Shown here: one piece after another, positions 6,774 through 13,601 of the stretch
How the letters are laid out: every line of letters begins with the position of its first letter
Position numbering within the stretch: position 1 is the first letter of the stretch
Assembly: GCA_003559755.1 (NCBI GenBank)
Contig: PWKM01000307.1
Span: 1 to 14,053 of the forward strand
DNA from: Planctomycetota bacterium
GTDB taxonomy: Bacteria > Planctomycetota > PUPC01
DNA: 14,053 nucleotides
Direction: 5' to 3'
Made by a program: the position numbers and the translations under genes
The notes under the pieces: model-generated
Told to the model about the DNA's origin: nothing
Database searches by the model: none
What the model saw: the letters and a program-made list of their open reading frames with translations, nothing else

Positions 6774-8083
6774 ACGGATTGCACGTGGGCGACATCATCA
6801 CCAATCACGAAGACCTGGCCCGCAGGGTCGAGACCCTGCGCAAGAACGGCAACCTCGTGCTCGCCGACGGGGCGTTCGACATCATCCATCCCGGACACAT
6901 CAGCTTCCTCGAGGCCGCCCGGAACACCGGCGACGTCCTGGTCGTCGCCCTGCATGCCGACGATGTGATCCGCTCGAACAAAGGCCCGGATCGCCCGCTG
7001 AACACCTGGGAGGACCGGGCCCGAGTGCTTGCCGCCCTCGGCCCGGTCGACGTGGTGACCGACCTGCACGATCGGCTGCCCGACGAATTGATCCGGCAGC
7101 TCCGGCCCGACGTGTTCGCCCGGGGGACCGATTTCGTCGAGTCGAACGTCCGGGAGAAGGGGCTGGTCGAGTCGCTCGGCGGCCGGATCGTCATATGCGG
7201 CGAGCCGAAAAGCCACGCCACCGACCGGATCATCGGCGGCGGAGATGGCTTCCGGTCCGCCTGGGAAGGGGCACGCGACGTGCCCGCCGAGCCGGGCAAG
7301 CTGACCGTCATCGTGCCCACCAGAAACGAAGAGCACAACATCCGCGAGTGCCTCGAATCGGCCGCCTGGGCCGACGAGATCATCGTCTGCGATTCCTACA
7401 GCACCGACCGCACCCCATATATCGCCCTGGAATACACGCCAAACGTCGTGCAGCACGAGTACGTCCACTACGCCGCCCAGCAGAACTGGACCATCCCCCA
7501 GGCCGCCACGGAATGGGTGATGATACTCGATGCGGACGAACGGATCAGCCCCGAGCTGCGCGACGCTGCCCGCGACGCGATTGCCCGGGGCGACGAATAC
7601 GACGGGTTCCGCATCGCACGGCAGACCTGCTTCCTGGGCAAACAGATCCGTTACGGCGGCTGGGGCCGGGACTACACCACCCGGCTGTTCAAGCGCGACA
7701 AGGGCCGCTATATGGACCAGGAAGTGCATGCCGACTGCGTGGTCGACGGCCGGGTGGGCCGGATCGACGCCCCGTACATCCACTATACCGACCGCGACCT
7801 GAAAAACTGGTTCGAGAAACTGGGCCGGTATTCGTCGCTGTCGGCCGCCGACATGTTCCGACGGGGCAAGCGGTCGGGATGGCTCAAACTGATGGTCAAA
7901 CCGCCCGCGAAATTCTTCAAGATGTACGTCCTGAAGCGCGGCTTCCTCGATGGGTTCCACGGGTTCCTGCTCAGCGGCCTGTCGGCCATCGCCACGTACG
8001 CACGATACGCCAAACTCTGGGAGATGAACCGCCGGGGATCGACCGGCGAGCTGCCCAGCGGACGCAGCATGACCGACGAGTGA
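6770..8083 (+). CDS. HldE-type nucleotidyltransferase fused to GT2 glycosyltransferase
   Basis: A 437-residue two-domain protein. Residues 27-160 match the nucleotidyltransferase half of HldE/RfaE: ADGAFDIIHPGH with the HxGH ATP-binding motif (40-43), a KGPDRPLN loop (71-78), WEDRARVLAAL, LRPDVFARGTDF, and SHATDRII (148-155), near the family's STT-II ending. That domain would activate a sugar-1-phosphate, classically heptose, as a nucleotide-sugar. From about 177 a GT2 domain begins (LTVIVPTRNEEHNI, LDADER at 253-258) and continues in WaaE-like fashion (GGWGRDYTTRLFKR, HYTDRDLKNWFEKLGRYSS). The protein thus appears to make a donor sugar and transfer it, or to pair related steps. The start is GTG 6770 in a GTGA overlap with lptB; GTG 6785 is an alternative. 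No separate heptose kinase is in view. Confidence 0.88.
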   Translation: MNGLHVGDIITNHEDLARRVETLRKNGNLVLADGAFDIIHPGHISFLEAARNTGDVLVVALHADDVIRSNKGPDRPLNTWEDRARVLAALGPVDVVTDLHDRLPDELIRQLRPDVFARGTDFVESNVREKGLVESLGGRIVICGEPKSHATDRIIGGGDGFRSAWEGARDVPAEPGKLTVIVPTRNEEHNIRECLESAAWADEIIVCDSYSTDRTPYIALEYTPNVVQHEYVHYAAQQNWTIPQAATEWVMILDADERISPELRDAARDAIARGDEYDGFRIARQTCFLGKQIRYGGWGRDYTTRLFKRDKGRYMDQEVHADCVVDGRVGRIDAPYIHYTDRDLKNWFEKLGRYSSLSAADMFRRGKRSGWLKLMVKPPAKFFKMYVLKRGFLDGFHGFLLSGLSAIATYARYAKLWEMNRRGSTGELPSGRSMTDE

Positions 8084-8145
8084 GCAAGCAGAGAACATTG
8101 AATCACGTGACCGCTCCCGCGCTTTCGATTGATGGCGGAACCGCA

Positions 8146-9792
8146 ATGCCCGAACAGACGGCAAAACTGACTCGCTTCCGGTTCGGCGGGCTGAACTGGG
8201 TCGCCGAGCCGTATGCCGAGGAGATGCTCCGCAGCCGGATCCTGCCCGGGCTCGAACATCCGGAGGACGCCGGTGCGGAGACCGTCAAACGCAGCACAAC
8301 CCGGGCGATCTACCGGCTCGAGGCGGAGGGCCGGGCGGTGTTCATCAAACAGCACCGGCTGAGGTCCGCCCGCGAGCGGCTGAAGTATCTGGTGGTCCGG
8401 TCGAGGGCGGCCGCCGAGTGGGCGACCTCTCGGACGATGGCCCTCCGGGGAATCCCCGTCCCCCGGGCGATCGCGTTCGGCGAACGTCGCGTCGCCGGCA
8501 TCCTCTGCGAAGCGGTGCTCATCACCGAGGAGATATCGGACGCGAGGCCCCTGTCCGAGGTGCTGGAGAAGGACTTCGCCCCGGGCACAACGGGCACCGC
8601 GTTCCGCAGCAAACGGGCGCTGCTCCGAGCCGTCGCCGAACTCATACGCAGGACCCACGAGTCCGACGTGCTCCATTGCGACCTGCACGGCGGCAACATC
8701 CTGGTAAAAGACGAGTCGCTGTTCCTCATCGACCTGCACCGGACGCGCCTCGGGCCCGTCTCCGACCGGCGGCGGGCGGCCAACCTGGGCCAGTTTCTCG
8801 CCTTCCTCCGCGACCTGCTGAGCCCGGGAGACCGGATGCACCTGCTCCGCTCATACCGGGGCGACGACGACAGCGAACCGTCACTCCGCGAGTTCGCACG
8901 GTCGGTCGGCCGGTTCGCGACCCGCGTCCGCGAACGCCGGTATGTCAGCCGGGCGAAGCGCTGCGTGAAACGCTCGACCGGTTTCCGGCACGGGCGGGTA
9001 CAGGGGCTTCGCGTGCATCGACGGGCCGACTTCCCGGCCGACCTCGTCGGCGAAGCGATCGAGAAGCACCGGACAGCGGAGGCCGCGCTCAAGCAAGACC
9101 ACCGGTCGCGGGTCACGGCCGTCGAGGTGGGGGGGCGGCCGGTGTGTGTAAAGGAGTTCGCCCGCCCCGCCCCGCTCAAGCGGATCGCCGATCTGGCCCG
9201 CGGGTCGAAGGCGATGCGGGCGTGGCGCGGCGCCCACGCCCTGGCCGTGCGGGGTATCGACACGCCGAGGCCGCTGGCAATGGCCGAGGCGGGCGGCCGG
9301 TCCTACCTGCTCACCGCGTTCGTCAGTGAGGCGACCGAGCTGAAGCATTTCGCCGCCCGGCACTGCCGGCCCGGCCCCGGCGAGCCGGCCCGCCGATGGC
9401 ACCGGTTCGTCCGTCTGGCCGCCGAGTTCGTGCGCCGGCTGCACGACCACCGGGTGTACCATCGCGACCTGTCGGCCAAAAACATCCTCGTCCGAGAGGA
9501 CGGCGCGGGCTGGCAGCTCCTGCTCGTTGACACCGGCGACGTGAGCCGGCGACGCCGCCCGCCGTCGTTGAGCGAGAGGGTGCGGAACCTCGGGCAGCTC
9601 GACCAGATTTATGTGAAGCCCGCCCGGACCGACCGGCTGCGGTTCTATCGCCGCTACTCCCGCGGTCGGCCCGAGTTCGACGATCCGGCACTGCTCGCCC
9701 GGATCGACGCGATCAGCCGCGAGCGGCACGAGCACTGGCTTGAATCGGAGGAAGCCAAACGGGTCGGAGCCGACCCGGAGCGGCAGTTATGA
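8146..9792 (+). CDS. Tandem Kdo/WaaP-type lipopolysaccharide kinase (two kinase domains)
   Basis: A 548-residue protein holding two kinase-like domains of the Kdo/WaaP (RfaP) LPS-sugar kinase type. The first has Lys68 (FIKQH), the catalytic loop HCDLHGGNIL (from His177; Asp179, Asn184) and metal Asp196 (LIDLHR). The second has Lys336 (VCVKEF), HRDLSAKNIL (from His439; Asp441, Asn446) and Asp462 (LLVDTGD). Both keep the residues expected of active kinases, so each may phosphorylate a core sugar. No membrane segment or signal peptide is seen. I chose ATG 8146: a GGA lies six bases before it, and codons in 8083-8145 are poor in G/C at third positions, unlike the gene. GTG 8080, overlapping the previous stop as GTGA, is a real alternative adding 22 residues. 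Its stop overlaps the next start. Confidence 0.88.
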   Translation: MPEQTAKLTRFRFGGLNWVAEPYAEEMLRSRILPGLEHPEDAGAETVKRSTTRAIYRLEAEGRAVFIKQHRLRSARERLKYLVVRSRAAAEWATSRTMALRGIPVPRAIAFGERRVAGILCEAVLITEEISDARPLSEVLEKDFAPGTTGTAFRSKRALLRAVAELIRRTHESDVLHCDLHGGNILVKDESLFLIDLHRTRLGPVSDRRRAANLGQFLAFLRDLLSPGDRMHLLRSYRGDDDSEPSLREFARSVGRFATRVRERRYVSRAKRCVKRSTGFRHGRVQGLRVHRRADFPADLVGEAIEKHRTAEAALKQDHRSRVTAVEVGGRPVCVKEFARPAPLKRIADLARGSKAMRAWRGAHALAVRGIDTPRPLAMAEAGGRSYLLTAFVSEATELKHFAARHCRPGPGEPARRWHRFVRLAAEFVRRLHDHRVYHRDLSAKNILVREDGAGWQLLLVDTGDVSRRRRPPSLSERVRNLGQLDQIYVKPARTDRLRFYRRYSRGRPEFDDPALLARIDAISRERHEHWLESEEAKRVGADPERQL

Positions 9793-10928
9793 AGGTCCTG
9801 CACCTGTTCAGCAACCACAAGCTCACCGGGCCGGCCGAGCCGGTCGTCCGGCTGGCAGCCGCCCTGGCAGACCGCGGCCACGAGGTCGTCCTCGCTCACG
9901 CGCCGCCCCCCCGGTCGGGCGACGGCGACATCGTTTCGGCGGCACAGCGGTACGGGGTGGAGACGACGACCGAGTTTCAGCTCCCCAAGCACTACCGAAC
10001 GCTGACCATATTGAGCGATGTCCGGCGGCTGTCCGGATATCTCGACGAGAACCGGTTCGAGGTCGTTCACTGCCACCTGGTCAACGATCATCTGACCGGC
10101 GCCCTGGCAGTCGGTCGCAACCGCAGCCCCGCCCGGATCGTCCGAACCAACCACGAAGCCGTCGCGATGAAACGCGGGCTTCGGGGCAGCTTCCTGCTCC
10201 CCCGCCGGACCGATGCCCTCATCGAGCTGTCTCGCCGGGCGCGCCGGGGCAATATCGAGCGGTTCGGGATGCCGCCGGACCGAGTGAGTGTGATCGACAC
10301 CTCCGTCGAGATGGCCCGGTTCGACCCGGCCCGCGAGCTGCCCGACATGCGGGCGAAATGGGGCCTTTCTCCGGGCCATTTCGTGGTGGGCATCGCCGCA
10401 CGCATCCAGAAACGCCGCCGGTTCGACGTACTGCTCGATGCCGCCGCCATCGCACGCGACCGCATCCCCGGCTTTCGCCTGGTCATCATCGGCCGGGGCA
10501 CACACAAACAGGCCGTCGCCGTCGGGCCCGCCCGAAAGCGGGGCCTCGACGATATCGTCGTGTTCCCCGGCTACCTGCGGGACGACGACTATGTCGGCGG
10601 GCTGGCCGGGCTGGATGTCAAGACGTTTCTCGTCCCGGGGACCGACGGCTCCTGCCGGGCGGCCCGCGAGGCGATGGCCCTGGGCGTCCCGCTCGTCGCC
10701 TCCAGGCGCGGCATGCTGCCCGAACTGGTCGACGACGGCGAGACCGGGCTGGTGGTGGACGACACCCCGGAGGGCCTGGCGGGGGCCTTCGAGCGGCTCG
10801 CCCGGGACGACCGGCTGCGGGAGCGGATGGGCTCCGCCGCACGACAGGCGGCTCTGGCACGGTTCGACCCGGCCGAACAGGCGATGCGGGTCGAGCAGGT
10901 GTACGAGGATGTTCTGTCGGAACGGTGA
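9789..10928 (+). CDS. GT4-like glycosyltransferase, LPS-core cluster
   Basis: A 379-residue GT-B fold transferase. The N-terminal domain begins MKVLHLFSNHKLTGPAEP with a VVHCHLVNDH loop (92-101). The donor domain shows VVGIAARIQKRRRFDVLLDA (199-218), LVIIGRG, VVFPGYLRDDD (257-267) and REAMALGVPLVAS (293-305). The usual E-x7-E reads Asp286-x7-Glu294 here (DGSCRAARE), a conservative change of the first acid. It starts at ATG 9789 overlapping the kinase stop (ATGA), so translation is probably coupled and it likely serves the same core assembly. It ends 34 bases before the convergent pgpA gene. The acceptor and donor are not known; weak similarity between the two GT4 proteins in the window means they are not a recent duplication. 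Confidence 0.9.
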   Translation: MKVLHLFSNHKLTGPAEPVVRLAAALADRGHEVVLAHAPPPRSGDGDIVSAAQRYGVETTTEFQLPKHYRTLTILSDVRRLSGYLDENRFEVVHCHLVNDHLTGALAVGRNRSPARIVRTNHEAVAMKRGLRGSFLLPRRTDALIELSRRARRGNIERFGMPPDRVSVIDTSVEMARFDPARELPDMRAKWGLSPGHFVVGIAARIQKRRRFDVLLDAAAIARDRIPGFRLVIIGRGTHKQAVAVGPARKRGLDDIVVFPGYLRDDDYVGGLAGLDVKTFLVPGTDGSCRAAREAMALGVPLVASRRGMLPELVDDGETGLVVDDTPEGLAGAFERLARDDRLRERMGSAARQAALARFDPAEQAMRVEQVYEDVLSER

Positions 10929-10962
10929 GCGTCGGGCCCGGCCCGCCGGTGGAGCGTCCCCG

Positions 10963-11445
10963 TCAGAAGAGATGGAGGATGATCCCGATGCACAGTGCGG
11001 CGTACAGCCCTGCGATCAGGTCGTCGGCCACGATCCCCACGCCGCGCGGGAGTGACTCGGCCTGCCGGCCCGGCGGCGGCTTGATGATGTCGAACAGCCG
11101 GAACAGGACGACGCCGAGCACACCGACCGGGAGCTGGGAGTGGTGGGGGAAGAACGAGACGGCGAGGAAATAGCCGGCGGCCTCGTCGAGCACGAAACGC
11201 GGCGGGTCCTTACGCCGGTAGAACCGCTCGGCCCACGGGCACAAACAGACGGAGGCCAGGGCGCACAGGCCGGCCAGTGCGGGCACCACATAGGGGTGGT
11301 CGGACGTGCCGATCTGGACGGCGACGGCGGCGTGGACCAGTGCCGCGCCGAGTGTGGCCCACGTGCCGGGCATCAGCGGCAGGTTGCCCAGCCCGATGAA
11401 GGTGACCGCGGTTTCGGCGACCCGGTCTTTGCCGGCGCGCTTCAT
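10963..11445 (-). CDS. pgpA: Phosphatidylglycerophosphatase A
   Basis: Removes phosphate from phosphatidylglycerophosphate to give phosphatidylglycerol, in the inner membrane. The 160-residue length and the family landmarks fit: GLGNLPLMPGTW (18-29), DEAAGYF (87-93), FRLFDIIKPPP (115-125) and the DDLIAG end motif (141-146), with acidic residues that bind magnesium. Hydrophobic stretches near 33-46, 53-69, 92-120 and the C terminus (AALCIGIILHLF) suit a small multi-span membrane protein. ATG at 11445 overlaps the ftsY stop by four bases (ATGA), so it is translationally coupled to ftsY. The 34-base gap to the convergent GT4 gene shows no clear terminator hairpin. Confidence 0.93.
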   Translation of the reverse strand: MKRAGKDRVAETAVTFIGLGNLPLMPGTWATLGAALVHAAVAVQIGTSDHPYVVPALAGLCALASVCLCPWAERFYRRKDPPRFVLDEAAGYFLAVSFFPHHSQLPVGVLGVVLFRLFDIIKPPPGRQAESLPRGVGIVADDLIAGLYAALCIGIILHLF

Positions 11446-12374
11446 CCGATCATGGCCTCGACAAACTTGTCGGCGTCGAACGGCTCGATGTCCTCGGGCT
11501 GCTCACCCACTCCGATGAACTTGACCGGGATGTCGATCTCGTTCTTGATGGCGACGACGATCCCGCCCTTCGCCGTCCCGTCCAGCTTCGCCAGGAACAG
11601 GCCGGTGACGTCGATCGCCTCGTTGAACAGTTGGGCCTGCTTGATCGCGTTCTGGCCGGTGGTGGCGTCCAGCACCAGGATCACCTCGTGCGGGGCGGAC
11701 GGGATGCGACGCTGGATGACCCGCCGGATTTTGCCCAACTCGTCCATCAGGTTCTTCTTGGTGTGCAGGCGGCCGGCGGTATCGACGAGGAGCACGTCGC
11801 TCTTCCGGGCCAGGGCGGCGTCGAGGGCGTCGTAGGTCACCGCCCCCGGGTCGGCCCCGGTCTGGTGCTTGACGATATCGACGCCCAGCCGGTCGCTCCA
11901 GATCTGGAGCTGCTCGACGGCGGCGGCGCGGAAGGTGTCGCTGGCGGCGAGGAGCACCTTCTTGCCGTCGTCCCGGAAATGCCTGGCCAGCTTGGCGATG
12001 GAAGTCGTCTTGCCCGAGCCGTTCACCCCGGCCACCAGGATGACGGTCGGCGGCTCGTCGGCCATCCGGATGGCCACGTCCGACTCGCCCAGCATCCGCT
12101 TCAGCTCGTCCTTCAGATACGCCTTCAGCTCGGCGGTGTCGTCGATCTCGCCCTCGCCCCAGGCCGCCCGGATGTCATCGACGATCTGCATCGTGGTCTG
12201 CACGCCGATGTCCGCCTCGATCATCGCCTCCTCGAGCTCCTCGCACAGCTCCTCGTCGATCCGCCGTCGGATCGAGAGCGCTTTCCCCAGCCCCCGCGCG
12301 ATGCGGTCGTGTGTCTTCGCCAGGCCTTTACGCACGCCATCGGCGGTGCTCTTGAACGCTCGGAACAGCTTCAT
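11442..12374 (-). CDS. ftsY: Signal recognition particle receptor FtsY
   Basis: The membrane-associated SRP receptor GTPase, which brings ribosomes making membrane proteins to SecYEG. The 310 residues comprise an N domain (about 1-105; a basic amphipathic start, then IRRRIDEELCEELEEAMIEADIGV) and a G domain: P-loop GVNGSGKTT (116-124), DTFRAAA (146-152), DTAGR (198-202), AKLDG (262-266, where TKLDG is usual), and FIGVGEQPEDIEPFDADKFV. There is no long acidic A domain, as in many non-enterobacterial FtsY, so membrane binding probably rests on the basic N-terminal helix. This GVGEQ ending separates it from Ffh, which has an M domain. ATG at 12374 follows the PHP gene stop by three bases, with GGAG (12381-12384) inside the end of that gene. 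Confidence 0.96.
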   Translation of the reverse strand: MKLFRAFKSTADGVRKGLAKTHDRIARGLGKALSIRRRIDEELCEELEEAMIEADIGVQTTMQIVDDIRAAWGEGEIDDTAELKAYLKDELKRMLGESDVAIRMADEPPTVILVAGVNGSGKTTSIAKLARHFRDDGKKVLLAASDTFRAAAVEQLQIWSDRLGVDIVKHQTGADPGAVTYDALDAALARKSDVLLVDTAGRLHTKKNLMDELGKIRRVIQRRIPSAPHEVILVLDATTGQNAIKQAQLFNEAIDVTGLFLAKLDGTAKGGIVVAIKNEIDIPVKFIGVGEQPEDIEPFDADKFVEAMIG

Positions 12375-12377
12375 AGG

Positions 12378-13232
12378 TTACTCCACAGGGGGTTCCGATG
12401 GTTTCCGCTCTGCTCGGATGGTCCGGGCGGCGGCCTCCATCTGCTCGACCAGCCAGTCGTCGATGGCGACGGCCCCGACCCGCCCCTCTTCGCGGTAGCC
12501 GCCGTGGCAGTCGGACCCGCCCGAGACCAGGGCGCCCTGCTCGCGGGCCAGCTCGAGGTAGTGCTCTTCGTCGGCGACCGAGTGCATCGGGTAATAGACC
12601 TCCAGCCCGTCGAGCCCGTCGTCGAGCAGCCGGTGGATGAGATCGTCGTTGAGGACCACGTTGGGGTGGGCGATGATGGCCACGCCGCCGGCGGTGTGGA
12701 TCGCCTCGGCCGCATCGGCCGGGCTGATCTCCCGCTTCCGGACGTAGCCCGGGCCGTTGTTTCCGATGTAGGCATTGAACGCGGCGGGGAGGTTCGGCAC
12801 GTAGCCGTGCCGCACCAGCGCCCGGGCCATGTGGACCCGTCCCGGGACCCCGTCGCCCGCGATCTCGAACACGTCCTCCGCCGGGACCTCGACGTCGAGC
12901 CGTCGCAGTTTCTCGACCATCTTGTGGATTCGCTCGCGTCGCACCCGGGCGGACTGCTCGAAGATGTCCAGCAGGCCGGGGTCCTCCGGGTCGATAAACA
13001 GGCCGACGATGTGGATCTCGAGCTCGTCCAGGTACGAGGTCATCTCCACGCCGGGGATCACCCGCACGTCATATTCCGCCGCCGCCGCCCTCGCCGGACC
13101 GACCCCCGCCACCGTGTCGTGGTCGGTGATCCCCACCGTATCCACCTTCTTGGCGTAGCACTCGGCCGCTATCTCCCGGGGGGTCAAGCTGCTGTCCGAG
13201 TATATGGTATGAACGTGCAAGTCTGCCGGCAA
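12378..13232 (-). CDS. PHP-domain phosphoesterase (RNase AM / YciV-like)
   Basis: A 284-residue PHP-family metal-dependent phosphoesterase. Metal ligands in order: DLHVHT (His6, His8), Asp13, GITDHD (Asp37-His38), Glu63 in PGVEM, His74, His189 in IIAHP, and GSDCHG (Asp241, His243). The layout, including an inserted helical region (about 95-165) with GRVHMARALV, matches the YciV/RNase AM and 3',5'-nucleotide bisphosphate phosphatase group, which trims 5' ends of RNAs or removes the 3' phosphate from pAp. No DNA polymerase segments are attached. TTG at 13232 is the only sensible start: an in-frame stop lies three codons upstream, and DLHVHT needs just a few residues before it. First gene of the PHP-ftsY-pgpA run, with a promoter candidate 45 bases upstream. 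Confidence 0.9.
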   Translation of the reverse strand: MPADLHVHTIYSDSSLTPREIAAECYAKKVDTVGITDHDTVAGVGPARAAAAEYDVRVIPGVEMTSYLDELEIHIVGLFIDPEDPGLLDIFEQSARVRRERIHKMVEKLRRLDVEVPAEDVFEIAGDGVPGRVHMARALVRHGYVPNLPAAFNAYIGNNGPGYVRKREISPADAAEAIHTAGGVAIIAHPNVVLNDDLIHRLLDDGLDGLEVYYPMHSVADEEHYLELAREQGALVSGGSDCHGGYREEGRVGAVAIDDWLVEQMEAAARTIRAERKPSEPPVE

Positions 13233-13283
13233 AGCTCTTTACCCGTATGTCCGCGGACGAATCGTGGGCCAGATACAAAGCTC

Positions 13284-13313
13284 ATCATACACTGATTGGG
13301 CCTTGAATATCAA
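13284..13313 (-). promoter_or_regulatory. Sigma-70-type promoter for PHP-ftsY-pgpA
   Basis: On the minus strand, TTGATA (13308-13313, 5/6 to consensus) and TATGAT (13284-13289, 5/6) are separated by 18 bases. Transcription would start near 13277 and give a leader of about 45 bases before the TTG at 13232. A palindrome overlaps its -35 box. Confidence 0.6.
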
Positions 13314-13315
13314 GG
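13301..13315. repeat. Short palindrome overlapping the -35 box (possible operator)
   Basis: CCTTGA-ATA-TCAAGG: two perfect 6-base arms around a 3-base centre. It contains the -35 hexamer of the minus-strand promoter and lies about 35 bases upstream of the plus-strand -35, so a bound dimer could block one promoter and possibly influence the other. Whether a regulator uses it is unknown; no transcription factor gene is visible in the window. Confidence 0.5.
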
Positions 13316-13349
13316 GGACAAATTTCTGGAAATTCGAGCGAAAAATATC

Positions 13350-13378
13350 TTGACAAAAAACGACAGCGGCCGTATTAT
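13350..13378 (+). promoter_or_regulatory. Strong sigma-70-type promoter upstream of the secreted protease-like gene
   Basis: A perfect TTGACA (13350-13355) and TATTAT (13373-13378, 5/6) with the ideal 17-base spacer. An A/T-rich stretch just upstream (13341-13349) could act as an UP element. Transcription would start near 13385, giving a leader of about 215 bases before the ATG at 13602. Confidence 0.75.
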
Positions 13379-13467
13379 CCTACTGTATTGGTAGGCAGTT
13401 GTTGAAGACCCCGGTGACATGGGGGCCCTGCCGACAGGAGATTCGGAAAAATTATCGGAGATTTCGC

Positions 13468-13496
13468 TTGACAATTTCGACCGGGTGCGGTTTACT
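13468..13496 (+). promoter_or_regulatory. Second, weaker tandem promoter
   Basis: A perfect TTGACA (13468-13473) lies 17 bases before TTTACT (13491-13496, 4/6 to TATAAT). Transcription would start near 13503, about 100 bases before the ATG. The -10 match is modest. Confidence 0.5.
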
Positions 13497-13588
13497 CATT
13501 GCAGTCGAATTAAATGCCGGAGGGGGGCGCAGTCGGGTATCTCGAACGTACCCCCGCCGGGCGGGTTCAGGTCCGGAGTTTACTTTAG

Positions 13589-13595
13589 AAGGAGG
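13589..13595 (+). promoter_or_regulatory. Ribosome-binding site of the secreted protease-like gene
   Basis: AAGGAGG, a full Shine-Dalgarno match, sits six bases before the ATG at 13602 and fixes that start. Confidence 0.85.
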
Positions 13596-13601
13596 CGGAC
13601 G

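Larger units (their letters stand above)
13386..13601 (+). other. Leader region with two inverted repeats, before the secreted protease-like gene
   Basis: This is the transcribed leader predicted from the upstream promoter. It holds a two-tier inverted repeat: GGCAG (13394-13398) with CTGCC (13428-13432) enclosing CCCC (13409-13412) and GGGG (13421-13424). Nearer the gene, CCGG (13517-13520) plus GGGGG (13522-13526) can pair with CCCCC (13551-13555) plus CCGG (13557-13560) with one A-G mismatch, around a 24-base loop. The second stem ends about 28 bases before the ribosome-binding site. No known riboswitch core was recognised. An open frame from 13399 (TTG) across it looks like chance. No gene was found in the 13233-13601 interval. 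Confidence 0.45.

Noticed and set aside
7195..8145. Upstream part of the long plus-strand frame leading into the tandem kinase
   Set aside because: It overlaps the nucleotidyltransferase-GT2 gene in another frame and reads as Arg/Pro/Gly-rich, typical of a shadow frame. The kinase starts at 8146 or at most 8080.
6320..8164. 614-codon open frame on the minus strand, opposite lptB and the fusion gene
   Set aside because: It is antisense to two genes with clear motifs; long antisense frames are expected with strong G/C third positions. Its translation has no recognisable domain.
10929..10962. Possible bidirectional terminator between the convergent GT4 and pgpA genes
   Set aside because: Only 34 bases, GC-rich, with no clean inverted repeat and no T-run on either strand.
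11631..13295. 554-codon plus-strand frame opposite ftsY and the PHP gene
   Set aside because: It is antisense to two strongly recognised genes and has no recognisable motif.
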